NCBI GenBank assembly: GCA_042088665.1
Contig: JBELMB010000047.1
Coordinates: 1 to 31,874 of the forward strand
Length of the DNA stretch: 31,874 nt
From: JBELMB01 sp042088665
GTDB lineage: Bacteria; Pseudomonadota; Alphaproteobacteria; Rhodobacterales; Rhodobacteraceae
Direction: 5' to 3'
The position numbers and the translations under genes are program-made. The notes under the pieces are model-generated. The model made no database searches, was not told the DNA's origin, and worked only from the letters and a program-made list of their open reading frames with translations. Positions 15,436 to 22,961 of the stretch are shown in pieces. Position 1 is the first letter of the stretch. Each line of letters begins with the position of its first letter.

Positions 15436-16740
15436 ATGGCAGACCTGACCACTGACTTCCTCGGCATCTCCTCGCCCAACCCCTTCTGGCTGGCCTCCGC
15501 GCCGCCAACCGACAAGGAATACAACGTCCGCCGCGCTTTCGAGGCAGGCTGGGGCGGCGTCGTCTGGAAAACCCTCGGATCCGAAGGTCCGCCGATCGTG
15601 AACGTGAACGGCCCGCGCTATGGCGTGGTCTATGGTGCAGACCGTCGGGTCTTGGGGATCAACAACATCGAGTTGATCACCGACCGCCCCCTGCAGACCA
15701 ACCTCGAAGAGATCGCGCGCGTGAAGGCAGACTATCCCGACCGCGCCATGATCGTCTCCATCATGGTCCCCTGCGAAGAGGCGGAATGGAAAGCGATCCT
15801 GCCGCGTGTGGCAGAGACCGGCGCCGACGGGATCGAGCTGAACTTTGGCTGTCCGCACGGCATGTCGGAACGCGGCATGGGCGCCGCTGTGGGGCAGGTG
15901 CCAGAGTACATCGAGATGGTCACCCGCTGGTGCAAGGAGAATTACGACAAACCGGTGATCGTAAAGCTCACGCCCAACATCACCGATATCCGCTATCCTG
16001 CGCGCGCGGCCCGGAACGGTGGCGCGGATGCGGTCAGCCTGATCAATACGGTCTCCTCGATCACCTCGGTCAACCTCGACACCATGTCGCCGGAACCGAT
16101 GATCGACGGAAAGGGATCCCACGGGGGCTACTGCGGTCCAGCCGTAAAACCCATCGCCATGAACATGGTGGCGGACATTGCGAGGGATCCCGAAACCCGG
16201 GGCTTGCCGATTTCCGGCATCGGCGGGGTGACAACCTGGCGCGACGCAGCAGAGTTCATGAGCCTCGGCGCCGGAAACGTACAGGTCTGCACCGCCGCAA
16301 TGACCTACGGATTCAAGATCGTCGAAGAGATGAAGCGCGGCCTGTCACAATGGATGGACGAAAAGGGCTACGAGAAAACCTCGGATTTTGTGGGGCGCGC
16401 GGTGCCCAATGTCACTGACTGGCAGTACCTGAACCTCAACTATGTGACCAAAGCCCGCATCGATCAGGATGCCTGCATCAAATGTGGACGCTGTTATGCC
16501 GCCTGCGAAGACACCTCGCATCAGGCAATCTGGATGAAGGAAGGCCGTGTCTTCGAAGTCAACGATGCGGAATGCGTGGCCTGCAATCTGTGCATCGACG
16601 TCTGCCCCGTCGAAAACTGCATCACCATGGAACGCCTGACCGAAGGCACCGTTGATCCGCGGACGGGCAAGACCGTCTCGGACGACTATGCAAACTGGAC
16701 CACGCATCCCAACAATCCGATGTCGAAAGCCGCGGAGTAA
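15436..16740 (+). CDS. preA: NAD(P)-dependent dihydropyrimidine dehydrogenase subunit PreA
   Basis: This catalytic subunit reduces uracil/thymine to 5,6-dihydro-pyrimidines on FMN. The 434-residue protein has a dihydroorotate-dehydrogenase-like TIM barrel (about 1-310). The pyrimidine-site segment LNFGCPHGMSERGMG (135-149) contains the likely catalytic Cys139 and His141. GIGGV (261-265) is at the FMN phosphate end. A C-terminal 2[4Fe-4S] ferredoxin domain has cysteines 347, 350, 353, 357 and 380, 383, 386, 390. In animal DPD the active-site loop reads SCPH; here Gly138 replaces that Ser. The ATG at 15436 is preceded by AAGGAG; the open frame upstream is the repeat region. With PreT it makes the bacterial two-subunit enzyme. 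Confidence 0.93.
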   Translation: MADLTTDFLGISSPNPFWLASAPPTDKEYNVRRAFEAGWGGVVWKTLGSEGPPIVNVNGPRYGVVYGADRRVLGINNIELITDRPLQTNLEEIARVKADYPDRAMIVSIMVPCEEAEWKAILPRVAETGADGIELNFGCPHGMSERGMGAAVGQVPEYIEMVTRWCKENYDKPVIVKLTPNITDIRYPARAARNGGADAVSLINTVSSITSVNLDTMSPEPMIDGKGSHGGYCGPAVKPIAMNMVADIARDPETRGLPISGIGGVTTWRDAAEFMSLGAGNVQVCTAAMTYGFKIVEEMKRGLSQWMDEKGYEKTSDFVGRAVPNVTDWQYLNLNYVTKARIDQDACIKCGRCYAACEDTSHQAIWMKEGRVFEVNDAECVACNLCIDVCPVENCITMERLTEGTVDPRTGKTVSDDYANWTTHPNNPMSKAAE

Positions 16741-16828
16741 CCCGGCACCTGCCGTTCAGCAGAGAAGACAGGCAACGCCGAACGACGCAAATCGGTCCGG
16801 TGCGGCACCCCAGCCAGCGAGCGTGGAG

Positions 16829-16912
16829 CCGAAATCTTTCAAAGATTTCGGACCGGTTTCTTTGAAAGAAACCGGCGCGGCTGCGGCGGCTTGCCCGGCT
16901 TGCCGCACCGCG
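16829..16912. repeat. Three consecutive hairpins after preA, including two adjacent perfect 23-nt palindromes
   Basis: Palindrome 1 (16829-16851) has 11-nt arms CCGAAATCTTT / AAAGATTTCGG around one C. Palindrome 2 (16853-16875) has arms CCGGTTTCTTT / AAAGAAACCGG around one G. Their 11-nt cores are reverse complements of each other. A third stem follows directly: CGCGGCTGCGGC (16876-16887) against GCCGCACCGCG (16902-16912), with one bulge. The block lies between preA and the small membrane gene and may terminate or process the transcript. The spacer 16741-16828 shows nothing else. Confidence 0.8.
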
Positions 16913-16947
16913 CGAGGAACGGTATCTCTTGCACAGGAGGTCCCGCC

Positions 16948-17262
16948 ATGAGGCTCGTCAACATCACCCACTGGCCTTCGGTACTTGTGTTCCTGCTGGC
17001 AGGTACATCGGCGGTGATCTTTGCCTTCGTCTCCGTCAATCTTTTCTCTCAGGCCATGGCCAACCGGGATTTCCTGCGCGAATTCGGTTGGGTGGCGATC
17101 CAGCACGGGGCGCTGTGGCAAGTGGGAGAACTGTTTCTCTGGGGCGCCATCGCCTTGACCTGCTGGCTGGCGTTCAAGATCTGCGAGCAGGAGCTGGAAG
17201 ATCGCTACTTTGCATGGGCCCGCAAGCCACGTGCAGCGCGCTCGGATACCTCCGACACCTGA
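16948..17262 (+). CDS. Small membrane protein of unknown function
   Basis: I recognise no family. The 104-residue product has two clear hydrophobic helices (about 10-32 and 62-79) with a loop between them, and a charged tail EQELEDRYFAWARKPRAAR. An excellent Shine-Dalgarno AGGAGG lies 7 nt before the ATG. It is on the same strand as preA but is separated from it by a 207-nt hairpin-rich spacer. It converges with the rutR gene, with a C/G-run hairpin between them. Whether it belongs to the pyrimidine operon is open. Confidence 0.7.
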   Translation: MRLVNITHWPSVLVFLLAGTSAVIFAFVSVNLFSQAMANRDFLREFGWVAIQHGALWQVGELFLWGAIALTCWLAFKICEQELEDRYFAWARKPRAARSDTSDT

Positions 17263-17263
17263 G

Positions 17264-17283
17264 CCCCCCCCGAACAGGGGGGG
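17264..17283. terminator. Bidirectional terminator-like hairpin between convergent genes
   Basis: Eight C (17264-17271), loop GAACA, then seven G (17277-17283) form a very stable stem 1 nt after the small membrane gene and 24 nt beyond the rutR stop. No T-run is present. Confidence 0.55.
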
Positions 17284-17307
17284 CACGATGTCCACCCCAA
17301 AGGGACC

Positions 17308-17967
17308 TCAGGCTGAAATCGGCGTCAACAGGCGGCGGAACAGCATGTCGAGATGCGCCTCGGCGCCTTCGAAATCGTCTTCGCCCAACACCGCCCTCAC
17401 CTGGACATCGAAGTCGGCGTAGTGCTGCGTCAGCGACCAGATCGAAAACACAAGGTGCCGTGCATCCACAGGCGCAAGGCGACCCTCTGAGACCCAGGTC
17501 CGGATGACCTCTGACAAGGCGCTCACGAGGTCACGCAACTCCCCTTCGAGAGCGGGCATGATATGCGGCGCGCCCTGCAGGATCTCATTGGCAAACAACC
17601 TGCTTTCGCGCGGGTAATCGCGGGCCATCTCCAGCTTGCGCCGGACATAAGCGAGGATTTCGTCGACAGGCTCCCCCGCCGGGTCGATGGCCTTGAACGG
17701 ATCAAGCCATGTCTCCAGCAGATCACGCAGAAGCGCCTCGTAGATCGCTTCCTTGGACGGGAAGTAATACAGCAGGTTCGGCTTTGACAGGCCGGCCTCA
17801 GTCGCGATCCGGTCCAGCGTTGCACCGCGAAAGCCGGCCTCGGAAAAGACCGTCAGGCCCGCCTCCAGAATCGCTGCGTGTTTCTCTCGCTGGATGCGGG
17901 TACGCGGGCGCTTCTCACGGGCCGGGGTCGCTTTGCCATTCTGAGAGCCTGCCGAAATCTCCGTCAT
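17308..17967 (-). CDS. rutR: TetR-family pyrimidine-utilisation regulator RutR
   Basis: This is a 219-residue TetR repressor. The N-terminal helix-turn-helix lies at about 47-70 (GFRGATLDRIATEAGLSKPN then LLYYFPSKEAIYEALL). The ligand domain has the RutR-like run YPRESRLFANEILQGAPHI and the C-terminal SIWSLTQHYADFDVQV. RutR of E. coli binds uracil or thymine and then leaves its operators. Here a near-consensus RutR site lies in the divergent region to the pathway genes (18056-18071), which supports both the name and the job. It probably also controls itself. The start at 17967 is supported by length. Confidence 0.9.
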   Translation of the reverse strand: MTEISAGSQNGKATPAREKRPRTRIQREKHAAILEAGLTVFSEAGFRGATLDRIATEAGLSKPNLLYYFPSKEAIYEALLRDLLETWLDPFKAIDPAGEPVDEILAYVRRKLEMARDYPRESRLFANEILQGAPHIMPALEGELRDLVSALSEVIRTWVSEGRLAPVDARHLVFSIWSLTQHYADFDVQVRAVLGEDDFEGAEAHLDMLFRRLLTPISA

Positions 17968-18055
17968 CGCTGCCTCTGCCTTGCCTCATCCTTGGGCATC
18001 TGCCGGATACAAGGGCAGGATGCTTGACTGACTCTCCGCCTCTGGTACCGTTCTT

Positions 18056-18071
18056 TTGACCGAATGGTCAA
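18056..18071. promoter_or_regulatory. RutR operator
   Basis: TTGACCGAATGGTCAA has perfect 6-bp inverted arms with a 4-nt spacer and differs at one position from the published E. coli RutR consensus TTGACCANNTGGTCAA. It lies 89 nt upstream of rutR and 61 nt upstream of the amidohydrolase gene, so it can repress both directions. Confidence 0.88.
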
Positions 18072-18080
18072 ATCGGAACG

Positions 18081-18090
18081 GTCAATTGAC
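18081..18090. promoter_or_regulatory. Second palindrome next to the RutR operator
   Basis: GTCAATTGAC is a perfect 10-bp palindrome. With the preceding G it contains GGTCAA, repeating the right half of the RutR site exactly 14 bp downstream on the same face side, followed by TTGAC. It may be an auxiliary or differently spaced RutR site; this is inference. Confidence 0.45.
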
Positions 18091-18131
18091 GTGGGCGCGC
18101 CGCGGCGCGGCATTTTCAGGGAGTGTATGAC

Positions 18132-19382
18132 ATGGCGGCACCGGCGGCAAACCTGACGATCAATGCGGACAGGCTTTGGGACAGTCTCATGGAGATGGCC
18201 AAGATCGGCCCCGGCGTGGCGGGGGGCAACAACCGCCAGACGCTGACGGACGAGGACGCAGAAGGCCGCGCCCTGTTTCAATCCTGGTGCGAAGCGGCGG
18301 GCTGCAGCATGGGGCTGGACCAGATGGGCAACATGTTTGCCCGGCGCGAGGGCACCGACCCCGACGCCCTGCCCGTCTACGTGGGCAGCCATCTCGACAC
18401 GCAGCCCACGGGTGGCAAATATGACGGCGTGCTGGGCGTCCTCGGCGGGCTTGAGATCATCCGCTCTCTCAACGACCTTGGCATCCAGACAAGACACCCG
18501 ATCATCGTGACGAATTTCACCAACGAGGAAGGCACGCGTTACGCGCCTGCCATGCTCTCGTCCGGGGTTTTTGCTGGCATACACACGCAGGACTGGGCCT
18601 ATGCCCGAACCGACGCAGAGGGCAAGACCTTTGGCGACGAGCTGGCGCGCATCGGCTGGAAGGGCGACGAAGAGGTGGGCGCGCGCAAGATGCACGCCTT
18701 CTTCGAGTTGCACATCGAACAGGGCCCCATTCTGGAAGCCGACGGCAAGGACATCGGCGTCGTCACCCATGGCCAGGGCCTGTCATGGACGCAGGTCACC
18801 GTGACCGGCAAGGACAGCCACACCGGCTCCACGCCGATGCCCCTGCGCCGCAACGCAGGCCTTGGCATGGCGCGCATCCTCGACGCGGTCGAAGAGATCG
18901 CGCTGTCCCACGCCCCGCATGCGGTGGGGGCCGCGGGCCACATCGAGGTCTTCCCCAACTCGCGCAACGTGATCCCGGGGCGCGCGGTGTTTACCGTGGA
19001 CTTCCGCTCCCCTGACCTTGACGTGATCCGCGTCATGGAGGTCCGCCTGCGGGCAGAGGCCAAACGCCTTTGCGACGAATTGGATCTGGACGTGGCTTTC
19101 GAGAAAGTCGGCGGCTTTGACCCGGTGACATTTGACGAAGGCTGCGTCAGCGCCGTGCGCGCCGCCGCGGACCGGCTGGGCTATTCCCACCGCGACCTGA
19201 TTTCCGGCGCCGGGCACGATGCCTGCTGGATCAACCGCGTGGCACCGACGGCCATGGTGATGTGCCCCTGCGTCGACGGTCTGTCGCACAACGAGGCCGA
19301 AGAAATCAGCAAGGACTGGGCCAAGGCCGGCACGGATGTCCTGTTCCACGCGGTGGTGGAGACGGCGGGGATCGTGGCGTGA
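18132..19382 (+). CDS. Zn-dependent M20 amidohydrolase, probable N-carbamoyl-beta-alanine amidohydrolase (beta-ureidopropionase)
   Basis: This enzyme is predicted to hydrolyse N-carbamoyl-beta-alanine to beta-alanine, CO2 and ammonia, the third step of the pathway. The 416-residue M20/HyuC-type protein shows the metal ligands: His87 in GSHLDTQ, Asp98 in GGKYDGV, Glu132/133 in NEEGTRY and His194 in HIEQGP, then a C-terminal SHNEAE. DSHTGSTPM marks the dimerisation/lid domain. Allantoate amidohydrolase and L-carbamoylase share these motifs; the neighbourhood (PreTA, dihydropyrimidinase, RutR) decides for the pyrimidine substrate. ATG at 18132 has AGGGAG 8 nt upstream; a GTG at 18123 is less likely. 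Confidence 0.9.
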   Translation: MAAPAANLTINADRLWDSLMEMAKIGPGVAGGNNRQTLTDEDAEGRALFQSWCEAAGCSMGLDQMGNMFARREGTDPDALPVYVGSHLDTQPTGGKYDGVLGVLGGLEIIRSLNDLGIQTRHPIIVTNFTNEEGTRYAPAMLSSGVFAGIHTQDWAYARTDAEGKTFGDELARIGWKGDEEVGARKMHAFFELHIEQGPILEADGKDIGVVTHGQGLSWTQVTVTGKDSHTGSTPMPLRRNAGLGMARILDAVEEIALSHAPHAVGAAGHIEVFPNSRNVIPGRAVFTVDFRSPDLDVIRVMEVRLRAEAKRLCDELDLDVAFEKVGGFDPVTFDEGCVSAVRAAADRLGYSHRDLISGAGHDACWINRVAPTAMVMCPCVDGLSHNEAEEISKDWAKAGTDVLFHAVVETAGIVA

Positions 19383-19855
19383 TTGCAGCCTTGCGCATCG
19401 CCTTGACCGCGCTTTTCAGTCTGGCCGCCAGCGCCGCTTTGGCGACGCCGATCGACTGGCGCTTTTCCGAACGCGACCTGGACGTGGATGGCGCAAGCTT
19501 GCTGCGCTTTGAATTTGCGATACTGGATCTGCCCGACGGGGATCTGTTGCGCGTCTCCTGCCAAAGCAACGGCGACGCGCATTTTCAGGTGTTGCTCAAG
19601 ACCAGCGACGCACAGAAATCGCCGCTCACCCTCCGCTTTCTGGAACGGGGCAAGGTGTCCTTTGTGCAGGCGGGGCCACTGGTTTACCGCCCTCTCAAAG
19701 GCATCCACAAGCATGTCCCATCCGGTCTGCTGCCGCGTATGGTGGCGGCGGATGCCCTGCGCGTGTCGATCGACATGGGACTGAACTGGCACTTTTTGAC
19801 ACTCGACAGCACGCGGTCCGTCTTGCCCGCGCTCAGCTGTTACAAACAGACCTGA
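19379..19855 (+). CDS. Exported protein of unknown function between amidohydrolase and dihydropyrimidinase
   Basis: No family is recognised. The 158-residue product begins with a clear Sec signal peptide (about 1-20, RIALTALFSLAASAALA then TPIDW). The mature part has alternating hydrophobic/polar stretches suggesting a small beta-rich periplasmic domain, and two cysteines, one in RVSCQSN and one near the C-terminus (LSCYKQ). The GTG start at 19379 overlaps the amidohydrolase stop (GTGA) and is the only start that gives the signal peptide its proper N-terminus. The next gene, hydA, follows 17 nt after the stop, so it is firmly inside the operon. Confidence 0.72.
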   Translation: MIAALRIALTALFSLAASAALATPIDWRFSERDLDVDGASLLRFEFAILDLPDGDLLRVSCQSNGDAHFQVLLKTSDAQKSPLTLRFLERGKVSFVQAGPLVYRPLKGIHKHVPSGLLPRMVAADALRVSIDMGLNWHFLTLDSTRSVLPALSCYKQT

Positions 19856-19872
19856 CCAACCGGGGGAACGTT

Positions 19873-21330
19873 ATGCCCACTACCATCATCAAGAACGGCA
19901 CCGTCGTCACCGCTGATCTCAGCTGGAAAGCCGATGTCGCAGTCGAGAACGGCATCATCACCGAGATCGGCGACAACCTCTCTGGCGACGAAACGCTCGA
20001 TGCAACGGGCTGCTACGTCATGCCCGGTGGGATCGATCCGCATACGCATCTTGAGATGCCCTTCATGGGCACCTATTCCAGCGATGACTTTGACTCCGGC
20101 ACCCGCGCGGCGCTGGCAGGCGGGACCACCATGGTCATCGACTTTGCCCTGCCCGCGCCCGGTCAGGGTCTGCATGACGCGCTCCAGATGTGGGACAACA
20201 AATCCACGCGTGCGCATTGCGACTATTCTTTCCACATGGCGGTCACGTGGTGGGGCGAGCAAGTCTTCAACGAGATGAAATCCGTGGTCGAGGACCGTGG
20301 CATCACCACCTTCAAGCACTTCATGGCCTACAAGGGCGCGCTGATGGTGAACGATGACGAGATGTTCGCCAGCTTCAAGCGTCTGGCGGAATTGGGCGGC
20401 ATCGCCATGGTGCACGCCGAGAACGGCGATGTGGTCGCCGAACTGCAGGCCAAGCTGATGGCAGAGGGCAACACCGGCCCCGAGGCACACGCCTATTCGC
20501 GGCCTCCGCAGGTCGAGGGCGAAGCCGCCAACCGCGCGATCATGATCGCCGACATGGCGGGCGTGCCCTTGTACATCGTGCATGTGTCCTGCGAAGAGGC
20601 GCACGAGGCCATCCGCCGCGCCCGTCAACAGGGCAAACGCGTCTGGGGCGAGCCGTTGATCCAGCACCTGACGCTGGACGAATCCGAGTATTTCAACAAG
20701 GACTGGGACCACGCCGCGCGCCGCGTCATGTCGCCCCCTTTCCGCAATGCCAAGCATCAGGACAGCCTCTGGGCCGGGTTGCAAGCCGGATCGCTGTCTG
20801 TTGTGGCCACCGATCACTGCGCCTTTACCACCGCGCAAAAGCGCTATGGCCTGGGCGATTTCACCAAGATCCCCAATGGCACCGGTGGGCTGGAGGACCG
20901 GTTGCCGATGCTCTGGACCCATGGTGTCGCAACGGGCCGCCTGACCAAGGAAGAGTTCGTCGCCGTGACCTCGACCAATATCGCCAAGGTGTTGAACTGC
21001 TACCCGCGCAAGGGCGCGATCCGCGTGGGATCAGACGCGGATATCGTCGTGTTCGATCCGGAAAAGACCAAGACGATCACCGCTGCCGCACAGGTGTCGG
21101 CCATCGACTACAACGTCTTTGAAGGTCAGGAGGTCAAAGGCCTGCCGCGTTTCGTGATGACCCGCGGGCAGGTTGCCGTGACCGATGGCGCGATGACCAG
21201 TCAGGAAGGCCACGGAGAGTTCGTCGCCCGCAAAGGCGCGACACCGACAAACACCGCCCTGTCGACATGGAAAGAGCTGACTGCCCCGCGCCCCGTGGAA
21301 CGGACGGGCATTCCGGCCAGCGGGGTGTAG
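19873..21330 (+). CDS. hydA: Dihydropyrimidinase
   Basis: This enzyme opens dihydrouracil/dihydrothymine to N-carbamoyl-beta-amino acids, the second step of the pathway. The 485-residue amidohydrolase-superfamily protein shows the binuclear-metal ligands: His57 and His59 in DPHTHLE, the carbamylated lysine in the FKHFMAYKG stretch (about 148-154), His181 in MVHAENGD, His237 in YIVHVSCEE and Asp314 in VATDHCAF. D-hydantoinase activity is typical of the same enzymes. Length is normal. GGGGAA precedes the ATG at 19873. It is the last gene of the run that starts at the RutR operator; a 400-nt gap follows. Confidence 0.94.
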   Translation: MPTTIIKNGTVVTADLSWKADVAVENGIITEIGDNLSGDETLDATGCYVMPGGIDPHTHLEMPFMGTYSSDDFDSGTRAALAGGTTMVIDFALPAPGQGLHDALQMWDNKSTRAHCDYSFHMAVTWWGEQVFNEMKSVVEDRGITTFKHFMAYKGALMVNDDEMFASFKRLAELGGIAMVHAENGDVVAELQAKLMAEGNTGPEAHAYSRPPQVEGEAANRAIMIADMAGVPLYIVHVSCEEAHEAIRRARQQGKRVWGEPLIQHLTLDESEYFNKDWDHAARRVMSPPFRNAKHQDSLWAGLQAGSLSVVATDHCAFTTAQKRYGLGDFTKIPNGTGGLEDRLPMLWTHGVATGRLTKEEFVAVTSTNIAKVLNCYPRKGAIRVGSDADIVVFDPEKTKTITAAAQVSAIDYNVFEGQEVKGLPRFVMTRGQVAVTDGAMTSQEGHGEFVARKGATPTNTALSTWKELTAPRPVERTGIPASGV

Positions 21331-21741
21331 CCACGGATGCATTGGACGCACGCGCTCGAAATCGCTGGCTTGGCTGCGACCGTCCCGGCCTTCGTCGCGG
21401 GGATCGTCCCTGCGCGCGTCGTCTGGCGTCGGGTCCAATTGCCAAGCGGGGCACAAACCGCCAATGGTCGGCGGGTCGAGCGCGTGTTGTTCCTTGCAAG
21501 AGTTGCAACCGCCAAAACCAAGCAAGCGCCGGACCCTCGTTCGGCGCTTCAAACACCGGGCACCGCGCGTCAGTTGTGTCACGACAGGGCGATTTCCACT
21601 TTGGGCGCAGTCGACCCCAAAACGGTCGCCCGGTGGCGCGCAAGGCGGCTGTCGTCCGCCGCCGCCCAAGTCGGGGGCGCCGCCCCCCCCACCCGCGGAG
21701 GGGATCTGGCATCTGCGCGCGCCTTCAGCCTCTCAACCGCG
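21331..21741. other. Intergenic region between convergent hydA and cupin genes
   Basis: No gene is supported here. Open frames read through but resemble nothing and run into antisense of the cupin. Two palindromes are visible: TTGCAA-GAG-TTGCAA at 21494-21508, and GGGGGCG / CGCCCCC at 21673-21687, which could serve as a terminator for either side. Confidence 0.5.
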
Positions 21742-22137
21742 CTATCCGACCAATCCCTCCAGTTCCGGCAGCAGCTTGACCGATTCCTGTTCGTGCGGAT
21801 CGGTGCGCGCGATGACGGCCACCGCGACCTCGTCGCCATCGTTGAACGGCAGATGCGGAACATCGGCGGGGATGTAGATCATGTCGCCCGCGGCGATTTC
21901 CATCATCTGTTCCAGTTGCGCGCCCCAGTACATCTTGGCGGAGCCGGAGATCATGTAGATCGCCGTTTCATGCGTCTCGTGCTTGTGCGCCTTGGCGCGG
22001 CCACCGGGTGGCACCGTCAAAAGATGCATGCACACGCCTTGAGACCCCACGGTTTCCTTGGCAATCCCTTCGAAGTAGGCAAAGCCCTGCTTTCCCTGAT
22101 ACGTCCCCTCGGGGCGCAGTTTCACACAATCCGTCAT
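21742..22137 (-). CDS. Small cupin-domain protein
   Basis: This is a 131-residue single-domain cupin. Motif 1 is HKHETHETAIYMISG (His51, His53 and Glu57 as likely metal ligands; His56 also near). Motif 2 is GDMIYIPADVPHLPFN (84-99, His95). Such proteins bind a metal and act as isomerases, dioxygenases or sensors; nothing here tells which. The start at 22137 has GAGGG 8 nt upstream. Its start codon is only 14 nt from that of the divergent transporter ATPase, which is unusual and links it physically to the pyrimidine locus. Confidence 0.82.
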   Translation of the reverse strand: MTDCVKLRPEGTYQGKQGFAYFEGIAKETVGSQGVCMHLLTVPPGGRAKAHKHETHETAIYMISGSAKMYWGAQLEQMMEIAAGDMIYIPADVPHLPFNDGDEVAVAVIARTDPHEQESVKLLPELEGLVG

Positions 22138-22151
22138 GGCAAAAACCCTCT

Positions 22152-22961
22152 ATGTCCTCATCACCTGCCAGCCTAACAGACCCCGCAAAGCCCGTCATTT
22201 GCGCTGAGCATCTCGATCTGACATTCCAGACGGCCGACGGGCCGGTGCATGCGCTCAAGGATGTCTCGCTGGATGTGCCAAAGGGCGCGTTCGTGTCATT
22301 CATCGGGCCTTCGGGCTGCGGCAAGACCACCTTTCTGCGCTGCATGGCCGCGCTTGAGACCCCCACGGGGGGCACGCTGACCGTCAATGGCATGTCGCCG
22401 GACGCGGCCCGCCGGGCACGCGCCTACGGGTATGTGTTTCAGGCCGCGGGGTTGTATCCGTGGCGCACGATTGCGCGCAACGTCGCCCTGCCGCTGGAGA
22501 TCATGGGGTATTCAAAACCCGACCAACGCGACCGCATCGCCCGCGTTCTGGACCTTGTCGAGCTTACAGGGTTCGAGAACAAGTTTCCCTGGCAGCTGTC
22601 CGGCGGCATGCAGCAACGCGCCTCGATCGCGCGGGCGCTGGCCTTTGACGCGGATATCCTGCTGATGGACGAACCCTTTGGCGCGCTGGACGAGATTGTC
22701 CGCGACCGGCTGAACGAGGAACTCCTGCGGCTCTGGGACAAGACGGAAAAGACCATTGCCTTTGTCACCCATTCGATCCCGGAAGCGGTCTACCTGAGCA
22801 CGCATATCGTCGTGATGTCGCCGCGTCCGGGACGGATCACCGATGTGATCACAAGCCCCCTGCCAAAGGACCGCCCACTGGACATCCGCGACAGCGCGGC
22901 CTTTATCGAGATCGCCCACCGCGTGCGCGAGGGCCTGCGCGCAGGCTACGCCGATGCGTGA
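22152..22961 (+). CDS. ABC transporter ATPase, probable pyrimidine uptake
   Basis: This is a 269-residue ATPase of the nitrate/sulfonate/taurine/THI5 importer group. Walker A is GPSGCGKTT (52-60), the signature LSGGMQQRASIARAL, Walker B ILLMDEPFGALDE and the switch histidine is in FVTHSIPEA. The start is uncertain: ATG 22152 lacks a clear Shine-Dalgarno and lies 14 nt from the divergent cupin start, but no better in-frame start precedes the domain. The stop overlaps the next gene by 8 nt. A pyrimidine substrate is inferred from the adjoining catabolic genes; the ATPase does not show it. Confidence 0.87.
   Translation: MSSSPASLTDPAKPVICAEHLDLTFQTADGPVHALKDVSLDVPKGAFVSFIGPSGCGKTTFLRCMAALETPTGGTLTVNGMSPDAARRARAYGYVFQAAGLYPWRTIARNVALPLEIMGYSKPDQRDRIARVLDLVELTGFENKFPWQLSGGMQQRASIARALAFDADILLMDEPFGALDEIVRDRLNEELLRLWDKTEKTIAFVTHSIPEAVYLSTHIVVMSPRPGRITDVITSPLPKDRPLDIRDSAAFIEIAHRVREGLRAGYADA

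Noticed and set aside
21337..22176. 279-residue plus-strand frame after hydA
   Set aside because: It runs antisense through the cupin gene, has no family resemblance, and lacks a ribosome-binding site.
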